Shown here: piece by piece, positions 37,196 through 45,469 of the stretch | How positions within the stretch are numbered: the stretch's first letter is position 1 | How the letters are laid out: each line of letters begins with the position of its first letter | DNA from: Rhodospirillaceae bacterium | GTDB taxonomy: Bacteria; Pseudomonadota; Alphaproteobacteria; UBA8366 | NCBI GenBank assembly: GCA_002722095.1 | Contig: PBKG01000006.1 | Location: 545,826 to 609,825, forward strand | DNA: 64,000 nucleotides | Direction: 5' to 3' | The notes under the pieces: generated by a model | What the model saw: only the letters and a program-made list of their open reading frames with translations | Databases searched by the model: none | What the model was told of the DNA's origin: nothing | Position numbers and translations under genes: made by a program

Positions 37196-37273
37196 GTTGT
37201 TCTCGTCTTTATACCTAAATATAGGGTCTCGACCGGCTCGGCCCAATCAAATTACCGTTGAGTTTGCGTTCCA

Positions 37274-37939
37274 TTAGTCTAGCGATTGGCGGAGTGCTGC
37301 GGCCGCTGCGACCGGACAAAGAGGTATGGCAGCTGCCAGCACGGCACCCAATAACAATAAATGAGGCTTCGCCGATTGCGCTAGGAGCACTGCATCGACC
37401 GCCGATGCTGCGAATATTAGAACCGGTATGTAAAGCGGTAGCACTAGAAGTGATATCAGAACTCCGCCTCGTCGTGCGCCCAGTGAAATACTGGCACCGA
37501 CAGCACCGATAAGGCTCAAGCTCGGTGTCGCCAATCCCATCGCGAGCAGCAATATTCCTAAGCCTTCGTTCGGCAGGTTAAGCAAAAGGGCTAAAACAGG
37601 GGCAATTGCGATCAGTGGTAAACCGGTAGTCAACCAGTGTGCCGCGATTTTGGCGCAGACCTGCAAAGTCAGCGAATGGGGGCTCAAGACTAGTAGTTCC
37701 AACGAACCATCTTCGTAATCCTGTTGAAAAAGTCGGTCGAGCGATAGCATCGCTGCCAAAAGTGCGGTAACGCCAAGGAGACCAGGTGCGATACGGGCGA
37801 GTTGTTTCAGATCCGGTCCTAGGCCTAGAGGAAACAGCGCGATTGCAATAATGAAGAACGCGATCACCATAGCGCCATCGCTACCTTGGCGGATTGCCAG
37901 GCGCAAATCGCGTCGGAGAATTGTAAAGAATGCGGTCAT
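37274..37939 (-). CDS. ccmB: Haem exporter ABC permease CcmB
   Basis: 221 residues with six membrane helices. RRDLRLAIRQGSDGAMVIAF near the N-terminus, LDRLFQQDYEDGSLELL and LVLPLYIPVLIFAASAVDA are CcmB landmarks. With CcmA it forms the ABC unit that releases holo-CcmE. The start overlaps the ccmA stop by 4 bp. Confidence 0.96.
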   Translation of the reverse strand: MTAFFTILRRDLRLAIRQGSDGAMVIAFFIIAIALFPLGLGPDLKQLARIAPGLLGVTALLAAMLSLDRLFQQDYEDGSLELLVLSPHSLTLQVCAKIAAHWLTTGLPLIAIAPVLALLLNLPNEGLGILLLAMGLATPSLSLIGAVGASISLGARRGGVLISLLVLPLYIPVLIFAASAVDAVLLAQSAKPHLLLLGAVLAAAIPLCPVAAAAALRQSLD

Positions 37940-38562
37940 GCGGCATTCCTTCGCGTACCCAAATCCAGCGTCCGGCTGTTTTCTGCGGCGAACGATCCAT
38001 GTATCGACATGACGACCATGCCGCCTTGTTGCCGGTGCGCGCTCAGCAAATCTGTGAGGCTCGAAACCGAGGCCTGATCGAGCCCGACGGTCGGTTCGTC
38101 GAGCAACCAGAGTGGTGCTTCGCTCGCAACCAATCGTGCTAGGGCCAATCGTCGCGTCTCGCCCGATGATAGCAGCCGGGCGGGCAGTTCCTTGAGGTGG
38201 CCGAGATCGAATGTCGTTAGCGCCTCGTCGACCGTGGCGCCGGTGCCTTGTAATTTCGCCCAGACGTCCAGGTTCTCGCGCACTGTAAGTGCAGGCTTCA
38301 CTGCATTTTTGTGACCCACATAATGGAGCCGTTCCGCATGCAACAACCGGTCGTCGCCTATCGATGTGTCGTTCCAGACGACGGCTCCCGTCGCCGGCGT
38401 TCCGAGACCTGCCATTAGCCGTAACAAGCTCGATTTACCGCTGCCGTTCGGCCCACGCAGGATCAGCGCGTCGCCGCTTTCGAGCGTAAAGGAGAGGCCC
38501 TCGAACACTTGGCGTCCGCCGCGAATACAGGTGAGATCGTTGCCGGCAAAGTGATTGGTCAT
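37936..38562 (-). CDS. ccmA: Haem exporter ATP-binding protein CcmA
   Basis: 208 residues. Walker A GPNGSGKSS near 35, signature LSSGETRRLALARLV near 133 and Walker B PLWLLDEPTVGLD near 152 make a complete ABC ATPase. First gene of the nine-gene ccm operon on the minus strand; a promoter and a palindrome lie within 100 bp upstream. Confidence 0.96.
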   Translation of the reverse strand: MTNHFAGNDLTCIRGGRQVFEGLSFTLESGDALILRGPNGSGKSSLLRLMAGLGTPATGAVVWNDTSIGDDRLLHAERLHYVGHKNAVKPALTVRENLDVWAKLQGTGATVDEALTTFDLGHLKELPARLLSSGETRRLALARLVASEAPLWLLDEPTVGLDQASVSSLTDLLSAHRQQGGMVVMSIHGSFAAENSRTLDLGTRRNAA

Positions 38563-38600
38563 CTAGAGCAAATCCCGGACGGCTGGAAACTTCCCCATGA

Positions 38601-38651
38601 CGGCACTCACGTGCCGACAATTATTAGATAAAGCATCTCGCTTCTGTGCAA
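38601..38651 (-). promoter_or_regulatory. Candidate ccm operon promoter with palindrome at the start site
   Basis: Read on the minus strand, TTGCAC (38651-38646) and TCTAAT (38628-38623) are 17 bp apart, a fair sigma-70 match (three and five of six). Just downstream is CGGCAC-GTGA-GTGCCG (38616-38601), a perfect 6-bp stem with a 4-nt loop at the expected transcription start. It could be an operator or a 5' stem-loop; function is inference. Confidence 0.4.
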
Positions 38652-38742
38652 AAAAACCAGAAATGCCCTATCGATCTTAATTTTCGTTTCTTACCAGCGA
38701 GATATAGCACAATCTGTGGCTTTTTCGCGCATTGGCGACGCC

Positions 38743-38786
38743 GAAAAAAGAAAGGACGGCTGTCGGGGGTGGGCCGACAACCGTCC
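38743..38786 (-). terminator. Rho-independent terminator on the minus strand
   Basis: On the minus strand a 13-bp stem, GGACGGTTGTCGG / CCGACAGCCGTCC (one mismatch, 38786-38754), with a 7-nt loop, is followed at once by TTTCTTTTTT. It would end transcription from the dioxygenase gene, or from an unannotated RNA in 38787-38958, before the ccm promoter. Confidence 0.65.
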
Positions 38787-38958
38787 AGTTTGGGAACGAC
38801 TTGTGCCGTTCGTGGAGGCCATAGTGGATAGCCTCGACTGAGAGGGGAGGTCTCAGCATGTTTACTATCGCTTTTGAGTGTGGCGGGGGTTTGCCCGAAA
38901 TAAGGCAATAATGAGGCAAGTTGTAAAATACCGCTGTAAAGGCGGAACCGGCTACGCT
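38787..38958. other. Structured non-coding interval between the dioxygenase and its terminator
   Basis: No open frame here looks real. Two further perfect inverted repeats are present: CTGAGA / TCTCAG (38838-38856, 7-nt loop) and TTGCC / GGCAA (38891-38908). Together with the downstream terminator this could be a 3'-UTR structure or a small RNA read on the minus strand. It does not resemble 6S, SRP or RNase P RNA to my eye. Confidence 0.3.
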
Positions 38959-39987
38959 TTAGGTCTTTTTCTGCGCCTTAACGCGTCGATCGTAGGCTTC
39001 GCCATAGATACGGGAATCCTTGAAACACGTAGGCAATGGGCGCCCGTTGGGGATGGTGAGCCAGAGCCTCAGCATATGGCGTTTCTTTTCCGCTTCTTCC
39101 CAATCCTCGAAGGAGGTCCGCCCATGGAAAGTGACATAATTATTGGCGACTAAGATGTCGCCGGGCTTGAGAGGAAACTCCATCGCCATACCGGGCTCGT
39201 TGGCGACGTCCTGAGCCATCTGCAATGCTTCCCGCTGTCGCCCGGTCAGCCGTGGCACGTCGGCGAAGCGTTGCGCCGTATGGATATAGCGGTACTTCAT
39301 ATTGGCGGTTATCAGCCCGTTATGACGATTGTAGACAGGCATCACTTCGATGCGAGCACCGTCCGGGCGCTGACCACGGGTGTCGAACCAATAATCCCGC
39401 TGCAGCGTTTCCGCGAGGTCCGGCCTTCGGCGGGCAACTTCGTTGAAAATTTCGACCGCACTTACCAGTCGGCTATCGCCACCGGATTTGCCGGTACGTA
39501 GGCAATACAGCAGGAAGACGTCGGCCCCGTCATTGTGCCAGGAAATCGGGTCAGCCGTCTGATAGGACCGGATGTTGTCGGTTTTATCGACCGACTGTCC
39601 GATATCGCGTACCGAATGGATAAGGTTGCCGGCGCCATCCTGTTTTGCCGATTCACCCATATAGAGACCGAGCCCCCATATCGCGATCTTGCCGGTCTCG
39701 TCGTCGAGTTCTTGGCCGGGCAGCCCTTCGATCACCGTAAAGCCACGACCGCCCTCCAAATCGGCATTCAACGCCGCGACATAGGGCCCGAGCGTCGGCA
39801 GAGGAAAATCTTCTTTGGTGAGATCGAGTACATTCTTGCCGCTCTGCTTGGCGAGGTCGATGGCCGTTGCAATTTCGGCACGATGGGCATCGGTTAATGG
39901 CGCGCGCCAGTCGTCACGGGTCATCATGTCCTCGCCGCGCCATGCAGCGGGATCTTCGTCGAGCGGTTTGGCAGATAATGCGGACAT
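38959..39987 (-). CDS. TauD/TfdA-family Fe(II)/2-oxoglutarate-dependent dioxygenase
   Basis: 342 residues. The iron triad is His151 and Asp153 in SWHNDGADV and His288 in VTFHGRTSF; Arg307 in MLRLWL fits the 2-oxoglutarate-binding Arg. The central GDILVANNYVTFHGR strand is typical of the gamma-butyrobetaine/TauD branch. It hydroxylates an unknown substrate. It is a single-gene unit, ended by the terminator at 38743-38786 and divergent from the small membrane protein. Confidence 0.88.
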   Translation of the reverse strand: MSALSAKPLDEDPAAWRGEDMMTRDDWRAPLTDAHRAEIATAIDLAKQSGKNVLDLTKEDFPLPTLGPYVAALNADLEGGRGFTVIEGLPGQELDDETGKIAIWGLGLYMGESAKQDGAGNLIHSVRDIGQSVDKTDNIRSYQTADPISWHNDGADVFLLYCLRTGKSGGDSRLVSAVEIFNEVARRRPDLAETLQRDYWFDTRGQRPDGARIEVMPVYNRHNGLITANMKYRYIHTAQRFADVPRLTGRQREALQMAQDVANEPGMAMEFPLKPGDILVANNYVTFHGRTSFEDWEEAEKKRHMLRLWLTIPNGRPLPTCFKDSRIYGEAYDRRVKAQKKT

Positions 39988-40068
39988 GTGTAAGGAACCT
40001 CAGTGTGATGTGCTGATCTATATATCCCCGATCATCAGGAAATCGTAGAGTGTTGGCCGGAAGTCCAC

Positions 40069-40263
40069 ATGAGCCAAAATGACGAAAAACCGAGCGAAGA
40101 AGAAAAGCGCCGCATCTATATCATCTTTTTTTGCGTTGCTTTGGTAGTTGATCTAGGGATCAGCACGTTTCGCGGCGAGGCGTATCGCCCGACTCTGTTC
40201 GGTCTCGCGATAATGATCGCTTCAGTCTTGTTTTTCCTGTGGTCGTGGATACGATCCCGTTAG
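40069..40263 (+). CDS. Small two-helix membrane protein of unknown function
   Basis: 64 residues. A charged N-terminus (MSQNDEKPSEEEKRR) is followed by two hydrophobic segments, IYIIFFCVALVVDLGIS and TLFGLAIMIASVLFFLWSW, and a basic end. I do not recognise the family. The dense hydrophobic pattern and tight fit between the dioxygenase and livF (6 bp from the livF stop) make it likely to be a real gene. Confidence 0.5.
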   Translation: MSQNDEKPSEEEKRRIYIIFFCVALVVDLGISTFRGEAYRPTLFGLAIMIASVLFFLWSWIRSR

Positions 40264-40269
40264 GCTAAA

Positions 40270-41148
40270 TCAACCCCCTAGGAACAGCCGGCCCACCTCC
40301 GGATTGGCGAGCAAATCTTCGCCTTTGCCGGCGAGAGCAATCTGTCCGGAAACCAGCACATAGCCGATATCGGCGAATTCGAGACCCTTTTTTGCATTCT
40401 GCTCGACCATGATAATGGTCTTGCCTTCGGTATTTTGCAGGTCGTCGAGAATTTCGAACACCATATCGATGAAGCGGGGTTCCAGGCCGATCGACGGTTC
40501 GTCGACCAAAAGAACGTCCGGCTGCATGACTAACGCGCGGGAAATTTCCAGGAGCCGCCGCTCGCCGCCGGAAAGTACTTTCGCCAGTTTGGTGCGCCGG
40601 TTGGCGAGCCGATCATATTTGTCGAACACACGCTCTGCAGCTTCTTTGGCGTCCGCTGGCGTATCCATCAGATAGCCGCCCATCCAAAGGTTTTCCTCCA
40701 CCGTCATATCGGGGAAGATCGACTTGTCCTGCAGGATGTAAGCGATACCGCCTTCTTTGAGTTTGTCTTTGGACGAGAGATCGGTCACATCGAGTTCACC
40801 GCCTTCGCGCTGGATATTGATACGGCCGTCGAAAATATTGGTGAAACCGAAAATCGAATGCAGCACCGTCGACTTTCCCGCCCCATTGGGACCGATAAGA
40901 CAGAGCGATTGGCCTTGGCCGACCTGCAGATTGAAATCGTGAAGAATCTCCATCTTGCCGTATCCGGCATTGAGTCCGTCGATGGTGAGATAGGGATCTT
41001 TGCCGGCCAGAGCGGCAATTTCCTCCGGCGAGGGCGCATTCTCGGCAATTTTCTCCGCCTCGCGGACGACGTCCTCGACGGAGATGACGGTGCTAACGCC
41101 ACCCGACCCGTAGCCGCGAACCGATTCGTTTTCTTGCGTGTCGGCCAT
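40270..41148 (-). CDS. Branched-chain/HAAT-type ABC transporter ATPase (LivF-like)
   Basis: 292 residues. Walker A GPNGAGKST near 91, signature LSGGERRLLEISRAL and Walker B VLLVDEPSIGL. LivF proteins usually have 230-240 residues; here about 50 extra N-terminal residues (rich in Glu and Ala, EDVVREAEKIAENAPSPEE) precede the ATPase core. The start overlaps the livG stop by one base. It powers import through the LivHM-like permeases; the substrate is not known. Confidence 0.9.
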   Translation of the reverse strand: MADTQENESVRGYGSGGVSTVISVEDVVREAEKIAENAPSPEEIAALAGKDPYLTIDGLNAGYGKMEILHDFNLQVGQGQSLCLIGPNGAGKSTVLHSIFGFTNIFDGRINIQREGGELDVTDLSSKDKLKEGGIAYILQDKSIFPDMTVEENLWMGGYLMDTPADAKEAAERVFDKYDRLANRRTKLAKVLSGGERRLLEISRALVMQPDVLLVDEPSIGLEPRFIDMVFEILDDLQNTEGKTIIMVEQNAKKGLEFADIGYVLVSGQIALAGKGEDLLANPEVGRLFLGG

Positions 41149-41891
41149 TAGTGCGCTCCCAAATAGGCGTCGATGACGCGCTCGTCGTTTTGCAATTCAT
41201 CCGGCGTGCCGCTGGCGAGTAATTCACCATGGGCGAGACAATAGATGTGTTCGGCCAAATTCATGATCACCCGCATATTGTGCTCGATCACGAAAAGGGT
41301 GATGCCCATCTCTTCGTTAGCCCTTTTAAGCCGGTCGATCAGGCCGTTGATCAGCGTCGGGTTAATACCGGCGGTGGGTTCGTCCAGCAACAGGATACGC
41401 GGCTCGTTCATCAGCGCCATGGCGAACTCGAGCAGTTTCTGCTGACCGAACGACAGGTCGCCGGAAATCAGAAACCGTTTCTGATAGAGCCCGACGAATT
41501 CGAGCAAAGTTTCCGCGCGCTCGGTCAGTTCCGCCGGATAAGGCCGGAACATGTCCGTGAATTTCGCCGTTCGATGTGGCACCGATATCAGCATATTGTC
41601 GACGCAGTTCATCTGATTGTAGATCCGCGTTTGCTGGAAGGTACGCACGAGCCCGAGCCGCGCTATTTTCGGGACCCGCAGGTCCTGAATTTCCTGGCCT
41701 TCGAATTTGATCACGCCGTCGTCGATCGGATGATAACCGACGATCGAATTGAACAAAGTCGTCTTGCCGGAACCGTTCGGTCCGATAAGCCCGGTAATTT
41801 TGCCTTCGGGTACGGTCAGGCTGATGTCGTGATTGGCAACGACACCACCGAAGGATTTGGAGACGTTTTCGACTTCGATAATGGTCGTCAT
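41148..41891 (-). CDS. Branched-chain/HAAT-type ABC transporter ATPase (LivG-like)
   Basis: 247 residues. FGGVVANHDISLTVPEG, Walker A GPNGSGKTT, LVRTFQQTRIY, signature LSFGQQKLLEFAMAL and Walker B ILLLDEPTAGINP, all as in LivG. It pairs with the LivF-like subunit. Translation is coupled to the LivM-like gene by a 4-bp overlap. Confidence 0.93.
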   Translation of the reverse strand: MTTIIEVENVSKSFGGVVANHDISLTVPEGKITGLIGPNGSGKTTLFNSIVGYHPIDDGVIKFEGQEIQDLRVPKIARLGLVRTFQQTRIYNQMNCVDNMLISVPHRTAKFTDMFRPYPAELTERAETLLEFVGLYQKRFLISGDLSFGQQKLLEFAMALMNEPRILLLDEPTAGINPTLINGLIDRLKRANEEMGITLFVIEHNMRVIMNLAEHIYCLAHGELLASGTPDELQNDERVIDAYLGAH

Positions 41892-42943
41892 TTCGCCGGC
41901 TCCTTCTCCTCGGCGGTCATGCTTTCATCGACCACGAGACCGAATTTCTCCGGCCACTTGTCCTGCGCCCAGCCCATGATGCCTTGTTGGAAAAACACCA
42001 CGTTGACGACGATCAGGCCGCCGAGCGCGACCCATTGCCAACCCAACATATGGGTCCAGGTGACTTCTTTGATGACGTGGAACAACGTTGCGCCCAAGAC
42101 CGGCCCCCAAAGCGTGCCCTTGCCGCCCAACAGGGCCATCGCGACCATGAAGATCCCAAAGGTGACCGTGGGGAACGCGACTTCCAGAGGCTCGACGAAT
42201 CCAGTCATGTTGCCGAACAGTGCGCCCGAGATGCCCAAGAAAAAGGCCGATAGGCTCCAAGCCACCGTTTTGTGGGTCAGCGTATGCAGACCCATCGCTT
42301 CGGCCTTTTCTTCATTGTCGCGGATCGCATTGATGGCGAGCCCGAAACGAGTTTGATACAGCCACCGGAAAAACAAGAAGGTGGCTGCGGCCGAGAAGAA
42401 ACAGAGGAAGTAGTAGAGCATGGCCCGGTCATCGGGCTCGCCGGGATATTTGGGCAGAGCAATGCCGCCGCCGGCGCCGACCCAATCCCAAGCACCGATC
42501 AATTCGGCTGCCGAAAGCGCGATACCCAAAGTGCCGATGGCGAAATAGGGCCCGCGCAGGCCAAAAACAATCTGGCTCAACAAAACGGCGAAGATCACGC
42601 AGCCGATCCCCGCGGCCACAATTCCGACCGCGAGGCCGGTAAAGTATTGCTCATTGTTGAAGACCACATTCACCGCACCGGAATGGGCAGTGTAGGTGCC
42701 CACGTCGTAGTAAAGGCCGACCTGAACGATGGCCGAGATATACATGCCGATGCCGAAGAAAAATATGTTGCCGAGGGAATTGTATCCCATCTGGCCGCCC
42801 ATCACGTCCCAGGTGACGGCGAATAGCACCATGATCCACAACAGCGCGATCTGGAAAGAATAGGCGGCGAACAGGAAAGGTGCGGCCAACCCGAAAATCA
42901 GGAGTGCGATATAGAACGCCGCGGTATGTTTTTCGGTAATCAT
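41888..42943 (-). CDS. Branched-chain/HAAT-type ABC permease (LivM-like)
   Basis: 351 residues with about ten membrane helices. The LivM EAA-like region reads INAIRDNEEKAEAMGL followed by KTVAWSLSAFFLGISGALFG. A longer than usual loop near 85-105 (VGTYTAHSGAVNVVFNNEQYF) lies in the periplasmic side. It forms the translocation channel with the LivH-like permease; the two genes overlap by 4 bp. Confidence 0.92.
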   Translation of the reverse strand: MITEKHTAAFYIALLIFGLAAPFLFAAYSFQIALLWIMVLFAVTWDVMGGQMGYNSLGNIFFFGIGMYISAIVQVGLYYDVGTYTAHSGAVNVVFNNEQYFTGLAVGIVAAGIGCVIFAVLLSQIVFGLRGPYFAIGTLGIALSAAELIGAWDWVGAGGGIALPKYPGEPDDRAMLYYFLCFFSAAATFLFFRWLYQTRFGLAINAIRDNEEKAEAMGLHTLTHKTVAWSLSAFFLGISGALFGNMTGFVEPLEVAFPTVTFGIFMVAMALLGGKGTLWGPVLGATLFHVIKEVTWTHMLGWQWVALGGLIVVNVVFFQQGIMGWAQDKWPEKFGLVVDESMTAEEKEPAK

Positions 42944-43839
42944 TGGACCACCTGTCTGATCTTACTCATCTGATACTGGCGATACATCAACACCAAGACG
43001 AGCAGTCCGGTGACGGTGACCTGTTGGAATTCGGCACCAAGCACGAAGCCGCCATATTGTTCGGCGATACCGAGTCCGAAGCCCGCGGTGATGACGCCCG
43101 GCAAATTGCCGAGCCCGGCCGCGGTGACGATAACGAACGAACGGATCGAATGGGTGATGCCGTAGAAAGGTTGAATAACCCAAATCATCGAGATTAATGC
43201 GCCCGCAGCGCCGCAGATCGCTGAGTTCAACGAAAAGGTAAATGCATAGACCTTCTCGGTATCGATACCCATGACCTTCGCGGCACGCGGGTCCTGCGCC
43301 GTGGCGCGGATCGCCTGACCCATGCGGCTTTTTTTCATGAACAGAACGACGATTGCCGCCAGAACGCCCGCGAGTATGAAAGATAGGAGCTTGATATTCG
43401 CCACCGTTACCAGTCCGCCCAAAATATTATTGATGGCGAAACCGGATTCGGCGACCTGCACGTCGGGGCCGAATATGAGATTCATCAATTGCTGCATCAC
43501 CAACGCGATGCCGAACGTCGCCAGCAACGAGGTGAACATGTCGCGATTTATGACGTAGGAGATAATATATTTGTAAACCAACCAGCCGAAGCCGAACATC
43601 AAGACAATCGATACCGGCAGTCCGACCAGGGGATGGATGCCATTCTGGCCGAGAAAAAAGGCGATATAGCCGCCTAAAATGACGAAATCGCCTTGTGCTA
43701 AATTCTTGATATTCATCACCCCCCATACGAGCGCGAGCCCGTAGGCGGCGAGCGCAAAGATTGCGCCGATGAAAAGTCCGTCCAGTAGTAGCTGAACGTT
43801 CAGAATCGGCGCTTGCGCGAGCAGATTCAAATTAGCCAT
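42940..43839 (-). CDS. Branched-chain/HAAT-type ABC permease (LivH-like)
   Basis: 299 residues with eight or more membrane helices. LLDGLFIGAIFALAAYGLAL and GVMNIKNLAQGDFVILGGY open it as in LivH; the coupling helix region is IRATAQDPRAAKVMGID. The ATG at 43839 follows GGGGAATTCTTTAA. The substrate-binding protein gene lies 113 bp upstream. Confidence 0.92.
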   Translation of the reverse strand: MANLNLLAQAPILNVQLLLDGLFIGAIFALAAYGLALVWGVMNIKNLAQGDFVILGGYIAFFLGQNGIHPLVGLPVSIVLMFGFGWLVYKYIISYVINRDMFTSLLATFGIALVMQQLMNLIFGPDVQVAESGFAINNILGGLVTVANIKLLSFILAGVLAAIVVLFMKKSRMGQAIRATAQDPRAAKVMGIDTEKVYAFTFSLNSAICGAAGALISMIWVIQPFYGITHSIRSFVIVTAAGLGNLPGVITAGFGLGIAEQYGGFVLGAEFQQVTVTGLLVLVLMYRQYQMSKIRQVVQ

Positions 43840-43868
43840 TTAAAGAATTCCCCGAAACAAGCCTTATA

Positions 43869-43904
43869 AAAAGAACGGAGCGCCCCGCCCCCGCAACGGC
43901 GGAG
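43869..43904 (-). other. Stem-loop between the binding-protein and permease genes
   Basis: On the minus strand CTCCGCC / GGCGGGG (43904-43898 and 43889-43883, one G-T pair, 8-nt loop) is followed after a short gap by a T run (43874-43869). Such partial terminators often give higher expression of the binding protein than of the permease; that role is inferred. Confidence 0.4.
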
Positions 43905-43952
43905 ACAGGACGGTCCAAATTCAGGCTGTTTTTAGTCGCCTCAGTACTTTCC

Positions 43953-45188
43953 CTACGGCACCACCCGCGGATGCACGACCTTGGCCGAAGCCCATTTGGT
44001 CGGCGCAACCACGTTCAGCTTGCCGTTCTGGATCTGGCGCAACACCATCGGCTTGGCGATATTTTTGCCGGTGCTATCGAATTTGATGTTGCCATAGAAG
44101 GTCTGAATCTTGGTCTTGGAAATCGCGTCACGAACCTTCTGATTGTTCAGGGTGTTGGCGGCTTCGAAAGCTTCTTTCCAGACGATAACCGCGGCAGATG
44201 CCTGGGCCGACTGGTAAGGAACGTTCTTGTAGCCGTCGAAGGTCTTCTTGAACAACGTATCGTACTCGGCTGCGGTGCCGAAATACTTGCCCTTATAGGA
44301 CAAAGTTTCCGCCCACTGCGTCGGGCACAGGAAGCCTTCGGTATGCTTGCCGAACTTTTTGATGACCTTGGCCGATTCGCAATGAGTCATGGCGATCATC
44401 GGTACGCCGATCTTCATTTCCTTGATTTGGCGGGCAGCCGTGGCCGCACCTTTGGAATGGCCGGAGATCAACAGCAGGTCGGGCCGCAGTGCCTTGACCT
44501 TCGTGAGTGTTGGCGAAATATCGCTCAAATCGCGCGGCATTTTGTCGTCGATGACGATTTTAATGCCGACCTTTTTCAGGTCATCGGCAACGCCGGCGCG
44601 GACGTCAAGCGAGAACGGATCGTTTTCGAACACCATTGCCGCTTTCAAGTCGCTGGGCTTTTTGCCGTTCTTCTTGGCGATTTCGGCAGCAAGCGCAACC
44701 GAACTGGCCAGATACTGTTCCGAAGTGGACAGCACCGCGAAGAGATACTTGTAGCCCTGGGTAAAGAGCGACCGAGAGGCACCTTCGGCTTCCACCATCG
44801 GGACCTTGTACTTTTCGGTCACCGGAGCGGCGGCCTTGGTTGTCGCGGAGCTGTACGGGCCAAGCATATATTTGACGCCGTCCTGCTTGATCAGGCGCTC
44901 AAGAAGCTGCGCCGTACGGGCAGGAGTCGATTCATCGTCATAATACTTGATGCGGAGCTTGTAGCTCTTACCGCCGACTTTCACGCCACCCATCTCGTTG
45001 ATGCGCTTGACGGCAATGTCATAGCCGTTCTTGGCGTGGATGCCGTTGGTCGAGTATTTGCCGGTAAAGGAGATCGCCGAACCGAGGATGATCTCATCCG
45101 CTGCCTGAGCGGTTGATACGGCGATGCCGCCTGCCGCCAATGCAGCCGCCGCGACCCCGCCAATGGTCTTAAAGGAAAATGTTTTCAC
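43953..45188 (-). CDS. HAAT-type ABC transporter substrate-binding protein
   Basis: 411 residues with a signal peptide (TIGGVAAAALAAGGIAVSTAQA). The mature protein is a type I periplasmic binding fold: GSAISFTGKYSTNGIHAKNG, YYDDESTPARTAQLLERLI and MLGPYSSATTKAAAPVTEKY contain the Ser/Thr and backbone positions that usually hold an amino acid or small carboxylate. The ligand cannot be named; aromatic acids, amides and amino acids are all known in this family. Start preceded by GGGAGGTATTACG. Confidence 0.92.
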   Translation of the reverse strand: MKTFSFKTIGGVAAAALAAGGIAVSTAQAADEIILGSAISFTGKYSTNGIHAKNGYDIAVKRINEMGGVKVGGKSYKLRIKYYDDESTPARTAQLLERLIKQDGVKYMLGPYSSATTKAAAPVTEKYKVPMVEAEGASRSLFTQGYKYLFAVLSTSEQYLASSVALAAEIAKKNGKKPSDLKAAMVFENDPFSLDVRAGVADDLKKVGIKIVIDDKMPRDLSDISPTLTKVKALRPDLLLISGHSKGAATAARQIKEMKIGVPMIAMTHCESAKVIKKFGKHTEGFLCPTQWAETLSYKGKYFGTAAEYDTLFKKTFDGYKNVPYQSAQASAAVIVWKEAFEAANTLNNQKVRDAISKTKIQTFYGNIKFDSTGKNIAKPMVLRQIQNGKLNVVAPTKWASAKVVHPRVVP

Positions 45189-45469
45189 CGTAATACCTCC
45201 CTTGGTTTTTTGGTGAGAGACAACAACTGTGATGCGAAGCTAATTTGTAAGGATTGCCCTAGAACACAGCGTCTCTAAAACCTACGTTATGGAAAGATCG
45301 CGAGTTTGGCCAGCGAATTTTGTTGCGGCAAGATGACCGATCCTACGTGGATAAGCCTATGGTATTTATGATGCTTCCCATTGGTGGAATTTCGGTTTAA
45401 ACAACGGTCCGAATGCGGCCCGATTGGGCTGCATATTTGGTTACATTTCGAATTTGGGTGGGGGAGCCC

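Noticed and set aside
38624..38908. Short overlapping minus-strand frames in the 38.6-38.9 kb interval
   Set aside because: They run through the terminator and promoter-like elements and have no recognisable protein pattern.
43971..45116. 381-codon open frame on the plus strand, antisense to the ABC binding-protein gene
   Set aside because: It has no family features, while the opposite strand encodes a complete signal peptide and binding-protein fold. High G+C makes such antisense frames common.
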